From: an uncultured Ellagibacter sp.
Lineage (GTDB): Bacteria > Actinomycetota > Coriobacteriia > Coriobacteriales > Eggerthellaceae
NCBI RefSeq assembly: GCF_934636505.1
Contig: NZ_CAKUAL010000001.1
Span: 1-64,000 of the forward strand
Length of the DNA: 64,000 bases
Direction: 5' to 3'
The position numbers and the translations under genes are program-made. Below, one piece after another: positions 35,587 through 44,400 of the stretch (its first letter is position 1; each line of letters opens with the position of its first letter). The notes beneath the pieces are model-generated. The model saw nothing but the letters and a program-made list of their open reading frames with translations, had not been told where the DNA came from and ran no database searches.

Positions 35587-36074
35587 AGATCGTCAACCTT
35601 ACCTGCCCAGGCTGCGGCGCTCGGCTTGAAGTCGACATGGATAGGAAAATGGCTTTCTGCAGCTATTGCGGTGCCGCCCTGCCAGTCGATGACGAGATTC
35701 AGAAAGTCCAGCTCGACGGAGCAGAGAAGGCTGGGTACGAATTCGAGAAGGGTCGTCAAAGGGCTCAAGCGGAAGCGGCGCAGGTATCTTCCCAACCTCA
35801 GCAAGTCTGCTATCAACCAGCCTCCCAGCCAACTTTCCAGCCCCAAGTCCCTCCCCAACCCCAGCAGGCATCCTGCCAGCCGGCCCCTCAAGAGCCCCCG
35901 AAGAAGCGCAAAACGTGGTTGTGGGTTCTGGGGTGGATTTGCATTTTCCCCGTTCCGCTCACGATTATCATGCTGAACAAGGAAGACATGAGCAAAAAGG
36001 CTAGGTACGGCATCATTGCCGCAGGTTGGATTCTCTACCTGCTCATCGGGCTTGGTGGCGGTGGATCGAAGTAA
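35583..36074 (+). CDS. Zinc-ribbon membrane protein, unknown function
   Basis: 163 residues from a GTG start. A CPGCGARLEVDMDRKMAFCSYCG zinc ribbon fills residues 8-30. A Gln/Pro-rich linker (VSSQPQQVCYQPASQPTF) and two transmembrane segments (TWLWVLGWICIFPVPLTIIML and YGIIAAGWILYLLIGLG) follow. This zinc-ribbon-linker-TM build is common in small bacterial membrane proteins of unknown role. AAAGGGA lies seven bases before the GTG. Confidence 0.7.
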   Translation: MKIVNLTCPGCGARLEVDMDRKMAFCSYCGAALPVDDEIQKVQLDGAEKAGYEFEKGRQRAQAEAAQVSSQPQQVCYQPASQPTFQPQVPPQPQQASCQPAPQEPPKKRKTWLWVLGWICIFPVPLTIIMLNKEDMSKKARYGIIAAGWILYLLIGLGGGGSK

Positions 36075-36259
36075 GCGCCAAACGCATCCGTCCGCGCCTA
36101 TGAGTCGGGTCGGCGGGCGGTATAGCCAGCTCAATCGCACTTCGTGTTTGACGGCGGAATCTTCCCCGAAAAACGCTCTTCCGCTCTAGTCTGTTGGAGT
36201 AGAATAGCCCGTGGACGAACGGCTATTCAATCGGCGTTTTCGCTGGGAAGAGGCGGGGT

Positions 36260-37849
36260 TTGGCTCAGCACATCTTCACATACGACTGCACATTGCGCGA
36301 CGGCGAGCAGTGCGAGGGTATCTCGCTTTCTCTTGACGACAAGCTGCGCATCGTGGAGCGGCTCGACGCGTTCGGCGTCGATTTCATCGAGGGCGGTTTC
36401 CCCGCGTCGAACCCGAAAGACATCGAGTTCTTCCGCCGTGTGAGGGAGCTGCCGCTTGCCCATGCGCGCATCGCCGCGTTCGGGTCTACCTGCAAGAAGG
36501 GCACGCTGGCCGACCAAGACCAAGGGCTTGCCGACCTCATCGAGTGCGGCGCTCCTGTGGCAACCATCGTCGGGAAAACGTGGGATGCCCAGGTCACGCG
36601 CGCGTTGCAGACCACGCTCAAGGAAAACTTGCGCATGATCGCCGACTCGGTCGCGTATCTGAAGGCCCACGGGCTCACCGTCGTGTTCGACGCCGAGCAC
36701 TTCTTCGACGGCTACAAGGCAAATCCCGACTACGCGCTCGCGTGCATCCGCGCGGCAAGCGAGGCCGGCGCCGACTCCATCGATCTTTGCGAGACGAACG
36801 GCGGCGCGCTTCCCTTCGAGGTGGAAGAGGTGGTCGGCGTCGTTGCGCGTGCGCTTCCCGGCCAGCAGCTGGGCATTCACTGTCACGACGATTCCGGCTG
36901 TGCGGTGGCCAATGCGCTTTCCGCTGTCCGTGCGGGTGCGCTGCAGGTGCAGGGCACCGTCGGCGGCATCGGCGAGCGCGTGGGCAACACCGACCTGCTC
37001 ACCGCCATCGCCGACATGGAGCTCAAGATGGGGCTCCGCTGCGTCGGCTCCGACAACCTGCGCGACCTCACGCGGACCGCCCAGTTCGTCGCCGAAACGT
37101 GCAACCTGTCCGTTCCCGCGCACCATCCCTACACGGGCGCCTCGGCGTTCGCGCACAAGGGCGGCCTCCATGCGAGCGCCATCGCGCGCTTCCCGGAAGC
37201 CTACGAGCACACGAGCCCCCAAAACGTCGGCAACGCAACGCGGATGCTTGTGAGCGAGCTTGCGGGGAAGGCGTCGCTTGCCGCGAAGGCGAAGAGCCTG
37301 GGAATCGACCTTTCGGGCGACGCGCGCACGCTTCAGGCGATTCTGGACGACGTGAAGGCGCGCGAGGCACACGGCTACTCCTACGAGGTTGCTGACGGGT
37401 CGCTCGCGGTGCTGATCAGGCGGCATCTCGGCTTATACGAGCCCCATTTCAGGCTGGAGAGCTTCCGCGTCATCGTGGACGATCGGGAAGACACGGGCGC
37501 TCTCGCGAAGGACGCGGCGAGCGAGGCCACGGTCAAGATTCATGTGGGTGATCGCCGAATCGTCGCCACGGGCGAGGGCACGGGCCCCGTCGGCGCACTC
37601 GACGCAGCGCTTCGCATGGCCATCACGGAGTACCTGCCCCAGGTGGCGAACATGGAGCTCACCGACTACAAGGTGCGCATTTTGGATGAGGAAGGCGCCG
37701 GCACGAGCGCCACGACGCGCGTCATCATCACCACGAGTGATAAACGCGGCAGTTGGGGCACGGTCGGCGTGAGCGAGAACATCATCGAGGCATCGTGGAA
37801 CGCGCTTGTCGATTCCATCGAGTACGGCCTCATACGAGCAGAAGGGTAG
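36260..37849 (+). CDS. cimA: (R)-citramalate synthase
   Basis: 529 residues. Condenses acetyl-CoA with pyruvate to citramalate, the first step of threonine-independent isoleucine synthesis. The HMGL-like barrel opens YDCTLRDGEQCEGISLSLDDKLRIVERLD and holds metal ligands (D in TLRDGEQ, the HCHDDSG block). The long spacer and C-terminal LeuA-type regulatory domain (about 400-525) fit CimA rather than a lyase, and the FIEGGFPASNPKD block favours it over isopropylmalate synthase. The start is TTG at 36260 behind AAGAGGCGGGG; initiation at TTG may limit expression. A YerC-like repressor gene follows 4 bp later. Confidence 0.88.
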   Translation: MAQHIFTYDCTLRDGEQCEGISLSLDDKLRIVERLDAFGVDFIEGGFPASNPKDIEFFRRVRELPLAHARIAAFGSTCKKGTLADQDQGLADLIECGAPVATIVGKTWDAQVTRALQTTLKENLRMIADSVAYLKAHGLTVVFDAEHFFDGYKANPDYALACIRAASEAGADSIDLCETNGGALPFEVEEVVGVVARALPGQQLGIHCHDDSGCAVANALSAVRAGALQVQGTVGGIGERVGNTDLLTAIADMELKMGLRCVGSDNLRDLTRTAQFVAETCNLSVPAHHPYTGASAFAHKGGLHASAIARFPEAYEHTSPQNVGNATRMLVSELAGKASLAAKAKSLGIDLSGDARTLQAILDDVKAREAHGYSYEVADGSLAVLIRRHLGLYEPHFRLESFRVIVDDREDTGALAKDAASEATVKIHVGDRRIVATGEGTGPVGALDAALRMAITEYLPQVANMELTDYKVRILDEEGAGTSATTRVIITTSDKRGSWGTVGVSENIIEASWNALVDSIEYGLIRAEG

Positions 37850-37853
37850 TGAA

Positions 37854-38147
37854 ATGAGCGAACTGAGAACCCCCGAAGTCGAGAACCTGCTGTCCGTCTT
37901 CGCCAAGTTAAACGATAAAGATACAGTGTTTGCCCTGCTCGAGGACTTGTTCACGATTCGCGAGATTCGCGAGACCTCGCAGCGTTTGGCTGTGGCCCGC
38001 CTGCTTTCCTCTGGCAAGCCCTATTCCGCGATCGAGGAGGCAACAGGTGCCTCGGCGACGACTATCGCCCGCGTGTCGAAGTGCCTCTCTTACGGGTCGG
38101 GCGGTTACGCCGCCGCGCTCGAAGCGCTTGGTGACAAGAAGGAATAG
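37854..38147 (+). CDS. YerC/YecD family TrpR-related regulator
   Basis: 97 residues. The fold matches the TrpR-like YerC/YecD family: helices around LLSVFAKLNDKDTVFALLEDLFTIREIRETSQRLAVARLL, then a helix-turn-helix SAIEEATGASATTIARVSKCL and a short Gly-rich end. It sits 4 bp after cimA and is presumably co-transcribed with it. The effector is unknown; amino-acid responsiveness is only a guess from TrpR. The ATG at 37854 follows AAGGGTAG within the end of cimA. Confidence 0.85.
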   Translation: MSELRTPEVENLLSVFAKLNDKDTVFALLEDLFTIREIRETSQRLAVARLLSSGKPYSAIEEATGASATTIARVSKCLSYGSGGYAAALEALGDKKE

Positions 38148-38159
38148 CCCGCAAGTCTC

Positions 38160-38789
38160 CTAGCGCTCGGCGCGTGCGGCGAACACTTCCAAGATGAGCT
38201 GGGCACGCGTCCCGATGAGGGTCGTGTTCTCGTCGAGGAACCGGCGCACGTCGCTTAGGGGAAGCTGGAAGGGCGCTATGAGCTCGCTTTCTTCAGGTTG
38301 TGCATCGCCCGCCTTCTCCACCTGGGCAAATACAATCTGGATTGCCTCATCGGTTAACCCTGTCGACGAGAATCCCGCCTGGGGCAAAAGTCGTACAGGC
38401 TCATCGACGTCGGTGCGCAGGCGGTACCCCGTCTCTTCGCGCAGCTCGCGGTCGACGCATTCGCGGATGCTCTCGTTAGGTTCCTTCAAGCCTGCGGGGA
38501 ACGCGATGCACCAGGAATTCAGCGGATAGCGGAACTCGCGGATCATGAGCAGCGTTCCTTCGCGCGTTTCGCCCACGATGCAAACGGCGTCTACGCGAGG
38601 CGCTTCGCCGCGGGCATTCGCCATAAGGCCCGCGCGGTATGCTTCCAGCTTCTTACGCGATGTGCTCTCGTACACGTAGTCGGTGCCGTCGGGCAGCTCG
38701 TAGGTGAGGATGTACTTGTTGATCCATCCTTCGCTTACCTGCTCGATGTTCTTCAGTTGCGGAATGCCGCTGGTCGTTGCTGCGTTCAT
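38160..38789 (-). CDS. NUDIX hydrolase, ADP-ribose pyrophosphatase type
   Basis: 209 residues. The Nudix box is intact: G-x5-E-x7-REL-x-EE-x-G in FPAGLKEPNESIRECV and DRELREETGYRL. Upstream REFRYPLNSWCIAFPAG is the ADP-ribose-binding region of the family. It likely hydrolyses ADP-ribose or a related nucleotide diphosphate. The start at 38789 is preferred because AAAGGATGGGCAG precedes it; a longer frame to 38825 has none. It converges on the YerC-like gene. Confidence 0.85.
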   Translation of the reverse strand: MNAATTSGIPQLKNIEQVSEGWINKYILTYELPDGTDYVYESTSRKKLEAYRAGLMANARGEAPRVDAVCIVGETREGTLLMIREFRYPLNSWCIAFPAGLKEPNESIRECVDRELREETGYRLRTDVDEPVRLLPQAGFSSTGLTDEAIQIVFAQVEKAGDAQPEESELIAPFQLPLSDVRRFLDENTTLIGTRAQLILEVFAARAER

Positions 38790-38845
38790 CTGCCCATCCT
38801 TTGCCGCATCGTTGCTCGGCGCCATGATACACCAGGTGCGGGGCG

Positions 38846-38887
38846 AGAAAAAGAAAGCCCGCAGGGGGAGGATCCTTACGGGCTTTC
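38846..38887 (-). terminator. Terminator of the hsp20 transcript
   Basis: On the minus strand GAAAGCCCG pairs with CGGGCTTTC around a 17-base loop and is followed by TTTTTCTC. It sits 76 bp after the hsp20 stop. Confidence 0.85.
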
Positions 38888-38962
38888 GCGCTGGGCTTAT
38901 CGGACGCGCCCGGCGTCAATCGGAGAAAAAAGAGAGGGAAAGGAAAATCGAGAGGGGAAAGG

Positions 38963-39415
38963 CTACGCGATGGCGATGGTCTTCTTCTCCTCAAGCTTGG
39001 GTTGCGGCTGCGGCTTGGGGACGTCGATCACGAGCGTGCCGTTCTCGAAGCGAGCCTTGATGTCCTCTTCCTTGACATCCTCGCCTACATAGAACGTACG
39101 GCTGCACTTGCCCTCGAAGCGCTCCTTGCGTACCCAGGTGCCCTTCTTCTCGTCGCCTTCGGAGGTCTCGGTCTTGGTCTCGGCGTTTACGGTGAGGTAG
39201 CCGTCCTTAAGCTCGGCCTGAACGTCTTCCTTCTTGAATCCAGGCAGGTCGATGGTCATTTCGAAACCGTCGTCATGCTCCTTGATGTCGGTGCGCATCA
39301 GCGTGGAGGAAGACTTCGGCGCCGGGGTGAACGGGGTGTTGAAGAACGCGTCGAACGGATCGGCCATCAGGTCATTAAAGAAATTCCTACGAGTCGGCAT
39401 AAGCATGGTCATCAT
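38963..39415 (-). CDS. Small heat shock protein, Hsp20/alpha-crystallin family
   Basis: 150 residues. ATP-independent holdase. The alpha-crystallin domain spans about 42-135 (TDIKEHDDGFEMTIDLPGFKKEDVQAELKDGYLTVNAE to ARFENGTLVIDVPKP), and the IAIA end replaces the usual I-x-I oligomerisation motif. Several Met codons crowd the start; 39415 is chosen because AGGAG is six bases upstream, while the first ATG (39421) abuts it. A promoter overlapped by a CIRCE element lies about 190 bp upstream, so HrcA control and heat induction are expected. Confidence 0.92.
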   Translation of the reverse strand: MMTMLMPTRRNFFNDLMADPFDAFFNTPFTPAPKSSSTLMRTDIKEHDDGFEMTIDLPGFKKEDVQAELKDGYLTVNAETKTETSEGDEKKGTWVRKERFEGKCSRTFYVGEDVKEEDIKARFENGTLVIDVPKPQPQPKLEEKKTIAIA

Positions 39416-39593
39416 TGTCATCTCCTAATAACGGGGGGCGCTCTGTTTTGGGAATCGGCGGAAACCTGCTGTCGCGGTTGTTCGCTCGCTTTAGCGGTGG
39501 GCGGCAACGTTGCCGTGCCCGCCTGCAGTGGGCTAAAACCCTGCGGCGCCTTGCCTTCGCTTCTTCTCGGCGTCCCTTCTTGGTTCGACTATC

Positions 39594-39635
39594 GTTATAG
39601 ACTCCTCATTAGCACTCGTCAATGGAGAGTGCTAG
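39594..39635 (-). promoter_or_regulatory. HrcA-controlled promoter with CIRCE element (hsp20)
   Basis: TTAGCACTC-N9-GAGTGCTAG at 39609-39635 is the CIRCE operator of HrcA with one mismatch in the last base. On the minus strand a -35 TTGACG (39622-39617) lies in its centre and a -10 TATAAC (39599-39594) follows after 17 bp, so bound HrcA would block RNA polymerase directly. Confidence 0.92.
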
Positions 39636-39935
39636 TTCGTCACAAACCTGACACATTTGCTAGAAGGTAACTTGAGTGGAATACGCTTAGATAATCGGAA
39701 GGCGACGCCGAAGAGAAGGGGAAGGGGCAGGTTGTTCGCTCGCTCTCAGCACGCCGTTTGCGCCCCTTCCGCGTCTTGATGCGCGCTTCGCATCTTAGGT
39801 TTCCTCCGCTATTCCAACCTGTGCCGCGATAGCGGCGAGACCCGTTTCGCATTGCAATCGCGAACGGGTATTCTCGAGCGGTCGTCAAACGAGTATGCTT
39901 TGCGGAGTAAGGGGCGAAAGGAAGCGGGGTGTGGT

Positions 39936-40478
39936 ATGGCTCGAATCGGCGTGATTTCCGATACGCATGGCATTTTGCCTGTTGAGGCATTCAATGCGCT
40001 TGCTGATTGCGAGCATATCATCCATGCGGGCGACATCTGCAGCCCCGAGATTATCCGCGATCTGCAAACGCTTGCGCCTGTGACAGCCGTGCTCGGCAAC
40101 AACGACTTCAACGAGTACGGCACCTCGGTGTGCCGCTACGCCCGGCCCGTCATCGATGGCGTGCGCTTCCTCGTGGCGCATTACCCGCGGGATGTGCGCA
40201 TCACGTTCGCGGGGTCGGGTGCGCTCGCGCCGGGCGATCCGCTGCCAAACGTGTGCATTCATGGGCATACCCATGTGCCCGAAATCGTGGTGGGGAAGGA
40301 AGCGCGCCCGGCCGACCTGCTGCTCTGCCCCGGCTCGCCCACCAGCCCCCGCGGGGGGTTCCCGCAATGCGTGGCGAAGATCGACGTGTGGGAGGGCCGC
40401 ATTCTGCGCGCCTGGGTCGAGCGGACCACGCGCGGTTGCCACTGCGGTGCGGTCGTGCTGCGCCACGACTTCACGTAA
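39936..40478 (+). CDS. YfcE/MJ0936-like metallophosphoesterase
   Basis: 180 residues. All metal-site motifs of the small calcineurin-like phosphodiesterases are present: ISDTHG, HAGDI, GNND, HYP and HGHTH. Members hydrolyse phosphodiester bonds with Mn2+/Ni2+ in vitro; the natural substrate is uncertain. The start at 39936 (MARIGVISDTHG) gives the standard N-terminus; the frame runs upstream to 39852 but would add residues outside the fold. The last 20 residues include GCHCG. Confidence 0.87.
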   Translation: MARIGVISDTHGILPVEAFNALADCEHIIHAGDICSPEIIRDLQTLAPVTAVLGNNDFNEYGTSVCRYARPVIDGVRFLVAHYPRDVRITFAGSGALAPGDPLPNVCIHGHTHVPEIVVGKEARPADLLLCPGSPTSPRGGFPQCVAKIDVWEGRILRAWVERTTRGCHCGAVVLRHDFT

Positions 40479-40585
40479 GGCCGGCCGCATTCGCGCCCTC
40501 GGGGCTTTGCGGCGAAAGCGCGCGGGGCGGGGCCCGCCGGGGGCCCACGAACGGGACGGGGTCGGGCGATTTGCCTCACTCCTGT

Positions 40586-40784
40586 AGCACATCCCCGAGT
40601 TCGTGGTCAACTGAGCGAGTTGTGCGCCCCTGCTTCTCTCCTTGCGCTCGCGTGGAAAAATCGCGACCAGGCCTTTTCCCAGCAAGGGCTTCCCAGCCGG
40701 CTTCCAGGAGCGCGAAAACGCCGACTTTCCGCGATCGAAACGTCGCACAACTCGTCCAGCTGACCATGAACTCAGGGGAGTGCT
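40586..40784. repeat. Short element with imperfect 41-bp inverted ends
   Basis: 40586-40626 (AGCACATCCCCGAGTTCGTG onward) and the complement of 40744-40784 agree at all but a few positions. The centre of 117 bp is non-coding. It occupies the 730-bp gap between the phosphoesterase and ATPase genes. The ends differ from those of the other two inverted-repeat elements here, so this is a third family. Confidence 0.75.
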
Positions 40785-41053
40785 CCTCCGAGGGCTTTTT
40801 TTGAACAATTGAGAATTATTCCCGGGCGAATGAAGGCCGACTTTCGCGGGGCTATGGTTGCTGCAGCAGTAGCTGCTGCGCGTGCGTTGGGATCTTGGAG
40901 CGCGGCCGGCTGTCTGGGGATGGTCGACTCGCTTCCTAGGATGGGTCGGGCGATTTGTCTCAGTCGTGGGACGGGGGACGGAAGGGCGAGAATCGACTCG
41001 TGGGGCTAGGGACGCGGGGTGCAGAGACTGCGCGATCAACCCCATCCTCGTTA

Positions 41054-41145
41054 TGCAAAACTCCGGTTGAAAATATTGCGAAATGCCGAATGAAAAAATT
41101 GCAAAACCGCGGTTGAAAACATTGCAAAATACCGAATGACAATGC
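41054..41145 (+). repeat. 46-bp tandem repeat upstream of the ATPase gene
   Basis: Two units beginning TGCAAAAC at 41054 and 41100. Each contains GGTTGAAAA, ATTGC and CCGAATGA in the same order. They are AT-rich unlike the surroundings and end 65 bp before the ATPase start, so they may be operator sites or a foreign junction. Confidence 0.75.
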
Positions 41146-41210
41146 GGTACAATAGCTACTTGGAATTTCGGAAAGGCCAAAATCGAGCATCAACGGCTAA
41201 GGATGGCGTT

Positions 41211-42506
41211 ATGAGCAGAACAAAAACCCTCACGCCGGAAGGCTATAGGCCTCGTTTGATCGAGCGACGGCTTGACTCATTAATGGGAGCATTTGGCTGC
41301 GTTGAGGTTAATGGTCCTAAATGGTGCGGGAAGACGTGGACAGCAATGTCGCGAAGCGCCAGCATGACCAAGCTCGATGACCCTGCGCAACGGGAAGCGG
41401 CTGAACTTGACCCAACGCTTGCGTTGCTTGGTGATCCCCCGCATCTCGTTGACGAATGGCAAGAGGTGCCTGAGGTTTGGGACGCTGCGCGTCGTTTCGT
41501 GGACGAGTCGGGCAATAAGCGTGGAATCCTTCTATTTACGGGCTCAACCGCCTTGAAGAAGGATGAGCGGCAAAAGGTCCGCCATTCAGGAGCTGGTAGA
41601 ATTGCTCGCTTGTCAATGCGCCCCATGGCATTATGCGAATCAGGTGAGGGCGAGGCGATGGTGTCGCTTTCGTCCTTGCTCAACGGCGAAGCGGTTGTCC
41701 CCGCAAGAAAAGAGTCGGGGCTCCTTGATGTTGCTCGGTGGTGCTGTCGTGGCGGTTGGCCGGCAAACCTCGGTCTTTCCGACGAGGCCGCAGGCGAGAC
41801 TGCATCGCAATATATCCAGTCAGTGCTTGACGTCAATGTAATCGAGGAAGGCAGATCACCTGCAACTGCGCTCGCTCTCATGCGAGCGCTCGCGCTTAAC
41901 GAGAGTCAGGCTGTTACTTACAAAACCCTCGCAAAAGACATGTCGAATGGAGAGGCCGTGCCGACCGATGAGACGATAGCGTCATACCTCGAGCTGTTCG
42001 ATCGGTTGAGCATAACGGAAGAGCTGCGCGGTTGGTCGCCTCCCATGCGTGGAAAGGCGCGCGCTCGAGTAAAGCCGAAGCGTTACTTCTGCGATCCATC
42101 GTTGGCGGCGGCTCTTTTAGGAGCTGAGCCCACGAGGCTTTTACGAGACACTCAAACGCTCGGAATGCTATTCGAAAATTTGGTCATCCGCGATTTGCGC
42201 GTATTCCTCTCCTCTTATTCGGGTATAGGAAACGAACTATTCTACTACCGAGATAATACTGGTCTTGAAGTCGATGCAATCGTGGAGTGCGGTGGCGTCT
42301 GGGGAGGCGTCGAGATCAAGCTGTCTGACACCAAAGCCGACGAGGGGGCGAAGTCCCTGCTTTCGCTTCGTGATAAGGTTGCGTCGAACCCCGCAGCCAA
42401 AAACGCAGAACCAGCATTTTTGGCAGTGGTAGTTGGCCGTGGAAGCGTAGCATATCGGCGCGACGACGGCGTGTGTGTGATTCCTGCAGCGATGCTTGGC
42501 GCTTAA
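41211..42506 (+). CDS. AAA-family ATPase with DUF4143 domain
   Basis: 431 residues. The Walker A motif is GPKWCGKT near residue 38, and Walker B-like LLGDPPHLVDEWQ follows. The C-terminal DUF4143 domain (LGMLFENLVIRDLRVFL, YYRDNTGLEVDAIVE, GGVEIKLSD) has a PD-(D/E)xK-like D-x(n)-E-x-K pattern. Such ATPases are widespread accessory genes of unknown function, often on mobile DNA. The start at 41211 follows AAGGATGGCGTT; a frame extends upstream to 41136 inside the tandem repeats. The base composition is lower in GC than neighbours, suggesting acquisition. Confidence 0.85.
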   Translation: MSRTKTLTPEGYRPRLIERRLDSLMGAFGCVEVNGPKWCGKTWTAMSRSASMTKLDDPAQREAAELDPTLALLGDPPHLVDEWQEVPEVWDAARRFVDESGNKRGILLFTGSTALKKDERQKVRHSGAGRIARLSMRPMALCESGEGEAMVSLSSLLNGEAVVPARKESGLLDVARWCCRGGWPANLGLSDEAAGETASQYIQSVLDVNVIEEGRSPATALALMRALALNESQAVTYKTLAKDMSNGEAVPTDETIASYLELFDRLSITEELRGWSPPMRGKARARVKPKRYFCDPSLAAALLGAEPTRLLRDTQTLGMLFENLVIRDLRVFLSSYSGIGNELFYYRDNTGLEVDAIVECGGVWGGVEIKLSDTKADEGAKSLLSLRDKVASNPAAKNAEPAFLAVVVGRGSVAYRRDDGVCVIPAAMLGA

Positions 42507-42729
42507 AGGAGCTCCTCACGTTTCAAGTAGGCGAGTGAATGCGAGTCGGGCGATTATTGCGGTTCGCTCGCTCGCCTCTGTGAATGCGAGGGGGTTGATC
42601 GATATTTGGGCAACCCCCTCGTTCTGCGGGCGCGGCTGCTCGCCGCCGCCAGTCATTTCGCTTTGCGGGCGCCAGCTGTCAGCAGCCACCTCGCTCTGGG
42701 AACGCCAGCTGTCGGCGGCCTTCTCGTCC
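42507..42729. other. 223-bp spacer between convergent genes
   Basis: No gene or clear terminator seen. CGCCAGCTGTC occurs twice within GC-rich sequence around 42669-42713 (GCGCCAGCTGTCAGCAGCC, CGCCAGCTGTCGGCGGCC), a short imperfect direct repeat. Confidence 0.4.
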
Positions 42730-44175
42730 TTATGCGTTCTTCAAAAACGCCAGGTAACCTTTGTAGGCCTCGTAGATGTCGGCCTTGCTCGTCACTTCCC
42801 AAGGCGCGTGCATGGAAAGCACGGCGACGCCCGAGTCGATGACGTCCATCCCGTACTTCGCGGGCAAATATGCAATCGTTCCGCCACCACCTGCATCGAC
42901 TTTGCCCAGTTCAGCGGTTTGGAAAGACACGCCCGCATCGTCCATCACGCGACGCACGCGCGCCACGTATTCCGCGCTCGCGTCGTTGCTGCCGCTCTTC
43001 CCGCGTGCGCCCGTGTACTTGTTGAACACGAGCCCGCGCCCGAGAAACGCCGCGTTTTTCGGCTCGAAGACGCTCGCGTAGGCGGGGTCGAAGCCGGCAG
43101 ACACGTCGGAGGAGAGCATGCTCGATGCGGAAAGCGCACGTCGTAGCGGGAGCATGCCGCCTTCGCCGGCGAGCTCCATGATCTCGGCGATGGTGTTCTC
43201 GAAGAAGTTCGATGCCATGCCGGTCGCGCCGACGCTTCCGATCTCCTCCTTGTCGACGAGCACGGTGACGGCCGTCTTCGCCAAATCCGCTGGCGCCTCG
43301 AGCTGCGCGATGAGCGAGGTATAGGCGCATACGCGGTCGTCCTGCCCGTAGCCGATGACCATGCTGCGATCGAAGCCCAGCTCACGGGCGCGCCCCGCCG
43401 GCACCATCTCGATTTCCGCGGAAAGGAAGTCGGCCTCCTCGATGCCGTACTTGTCGGCCAGAAGCTTCAGCGCGAACGCCTTCACCGGCTCCTTCGCGGC
43501 GTCTTTGTTCTTCGCGCCCTCGCCGCCCTCGCTCGCGTCTTCGCCTTCCGCGTCCTCACCCTTGAGGGAAAGCGGGCGGTTGCCGATGAGAATGTCGAGG
43601 TCCTCGCCCTCGACGATCTTGTTGCCCTTCTTGTCCATCTGCTGGCTTGCAAGGTGAATGAGCAGGTCAGACACGCAGAAAACGGGATCGCCCTCGTCGT
43701 CGCCCACGTTTATGTCCACGACCGTGCCGTCCTTCTTGGCGATGATGCCGTGCATGGCGAGCGGGAGCGTGACCCACTGATAGTTCTTGATGCCGCCGTA
43801 GTAGTGCGTGTCGAGAAGCGCGAACCCGTTGCTCTCGTAGAGCGGATTCTGCTTCAGGTCGAGGCGGGGGCTGTCGATATGCGCGCCCAGAATGTTCATA
43901 CCCTCGCTCAGGGGCTTGCTTCCCAGCTGCACCAGGATGAGCGCCTTGCCGTGGGAATGTGCCCACACCTTGTCGCCCGCGGAAAGCGCGCGCCCCTCGC
44001 GGACGGCGTCGGCGAGCGAGATGTAGCCCGCTTTCTCGGCCATGCGGATGGCGGTTGCGGCGCAGCGGCGCTCGGTTTTGTTCTCCGAAATGAAGTCGAT
44101 GTAGTTGCTGGCCAGGCCTTCGAGGGCCTCGAGGTCCACCTCGTCGTACTTCTTCCAAGCTACTTCGTGTTCCAT
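42730..44175 (-). CDS. M18-family aminopeptidase
   Basis: 481 residues. Zinc metallopeptidase that releases N-terminal, often acidic, residues. Family marks: GAHIDSPRLDLKQNPLYES (first metal His and Asp), KEEIGSVGATG (catalytic Glu pair) and the late VLSMHAPWE (metal His). A long acidic insert, GEDAEGEDASEGGEGAKNKD, near residues 205-225 is unusual and probably a surface loop. GGTCGAAGGACATGG gives the ribosome site. It points away from rubrerythrin. Confidence 0.88.
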   Translation of the reverse strand: MEHEVAWKKYDEVDLEALEGLASNYIDFISENKTERRCAATAIRMAEKAGYISLADAVREGRALSAGDKVWAHSHGKALILVQLGSKPLSEGMNILGAHIDSPRLDLKQNPLYESNGFALLDTHYYGGIKNYQWVTLPLAMHGIIAKKDGTVVDINVGDDEGDPVFCVSDLLIHLASQQMDKKGNKIVEGEDLDILIGNRPLSLKGEDAEGEDASEGGEGAKNKDAAKEPVKAFALKLLADKYGIEEADFLSAEIEMVPAGRARELGFDRSMVIGYGQDDRVCAYTSLIAQLEAPADLAKTAVTVLVDKEEIGSVGATGMASNFFENTIAEIMELAGEGGMLPLRRALSASSMLSSDVSAGFDPAYASVFEPKNAAFLGRGLVFNKYTGARGKSGSNDASAEYVARVRRVMDDAGVSFQTAELGKVDAGGGGTIAYLPAKYGMDVIDSGVAVLSMHAPWEVTSKADIYEAYKGYLAFLKNA

Positions 44176-44297
44176 GTCCTTCGACCTTTCGTGTTGCCCA
44201 AGGCATATCGTGATGCGGCCAATTATAGTGCACGACGCCCGTGCCTCGGCGGATGTGAACGTTCTGCGAATTGCGGCGGGGAATGCGAGGAGGCAAC

Positions 44298-44352
44298 TTG
44301 CGTGAGGTTCGGCAACTTGCTATAGTTCCTTATTGAGATAAGTTCTCAATAA
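44298..44352 (+). promoter_or_regulatory. Rubrerythrin promoter with palindromic operator
   Basis: TTGCGT (44298-44303) and TATAGT (44321-44326) are 17 bp apart. Directly downstream is a perfect 9-bp inverted repeat, TTATTGAGA-TAAGT-TCTCAATAA (44330-44352), covering the likely transcription start. The size and AT-rich arms suggest a Fur/PerR-family metal or peroxide regulator, in line with the gene controlled, but the exact protein is inferred. Confidence 0.8.
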
Positions 44353-44400
44353 GACGAGGTTAACAAAACAAGTAACAAGAACAATTGAGAGGGGCACATT

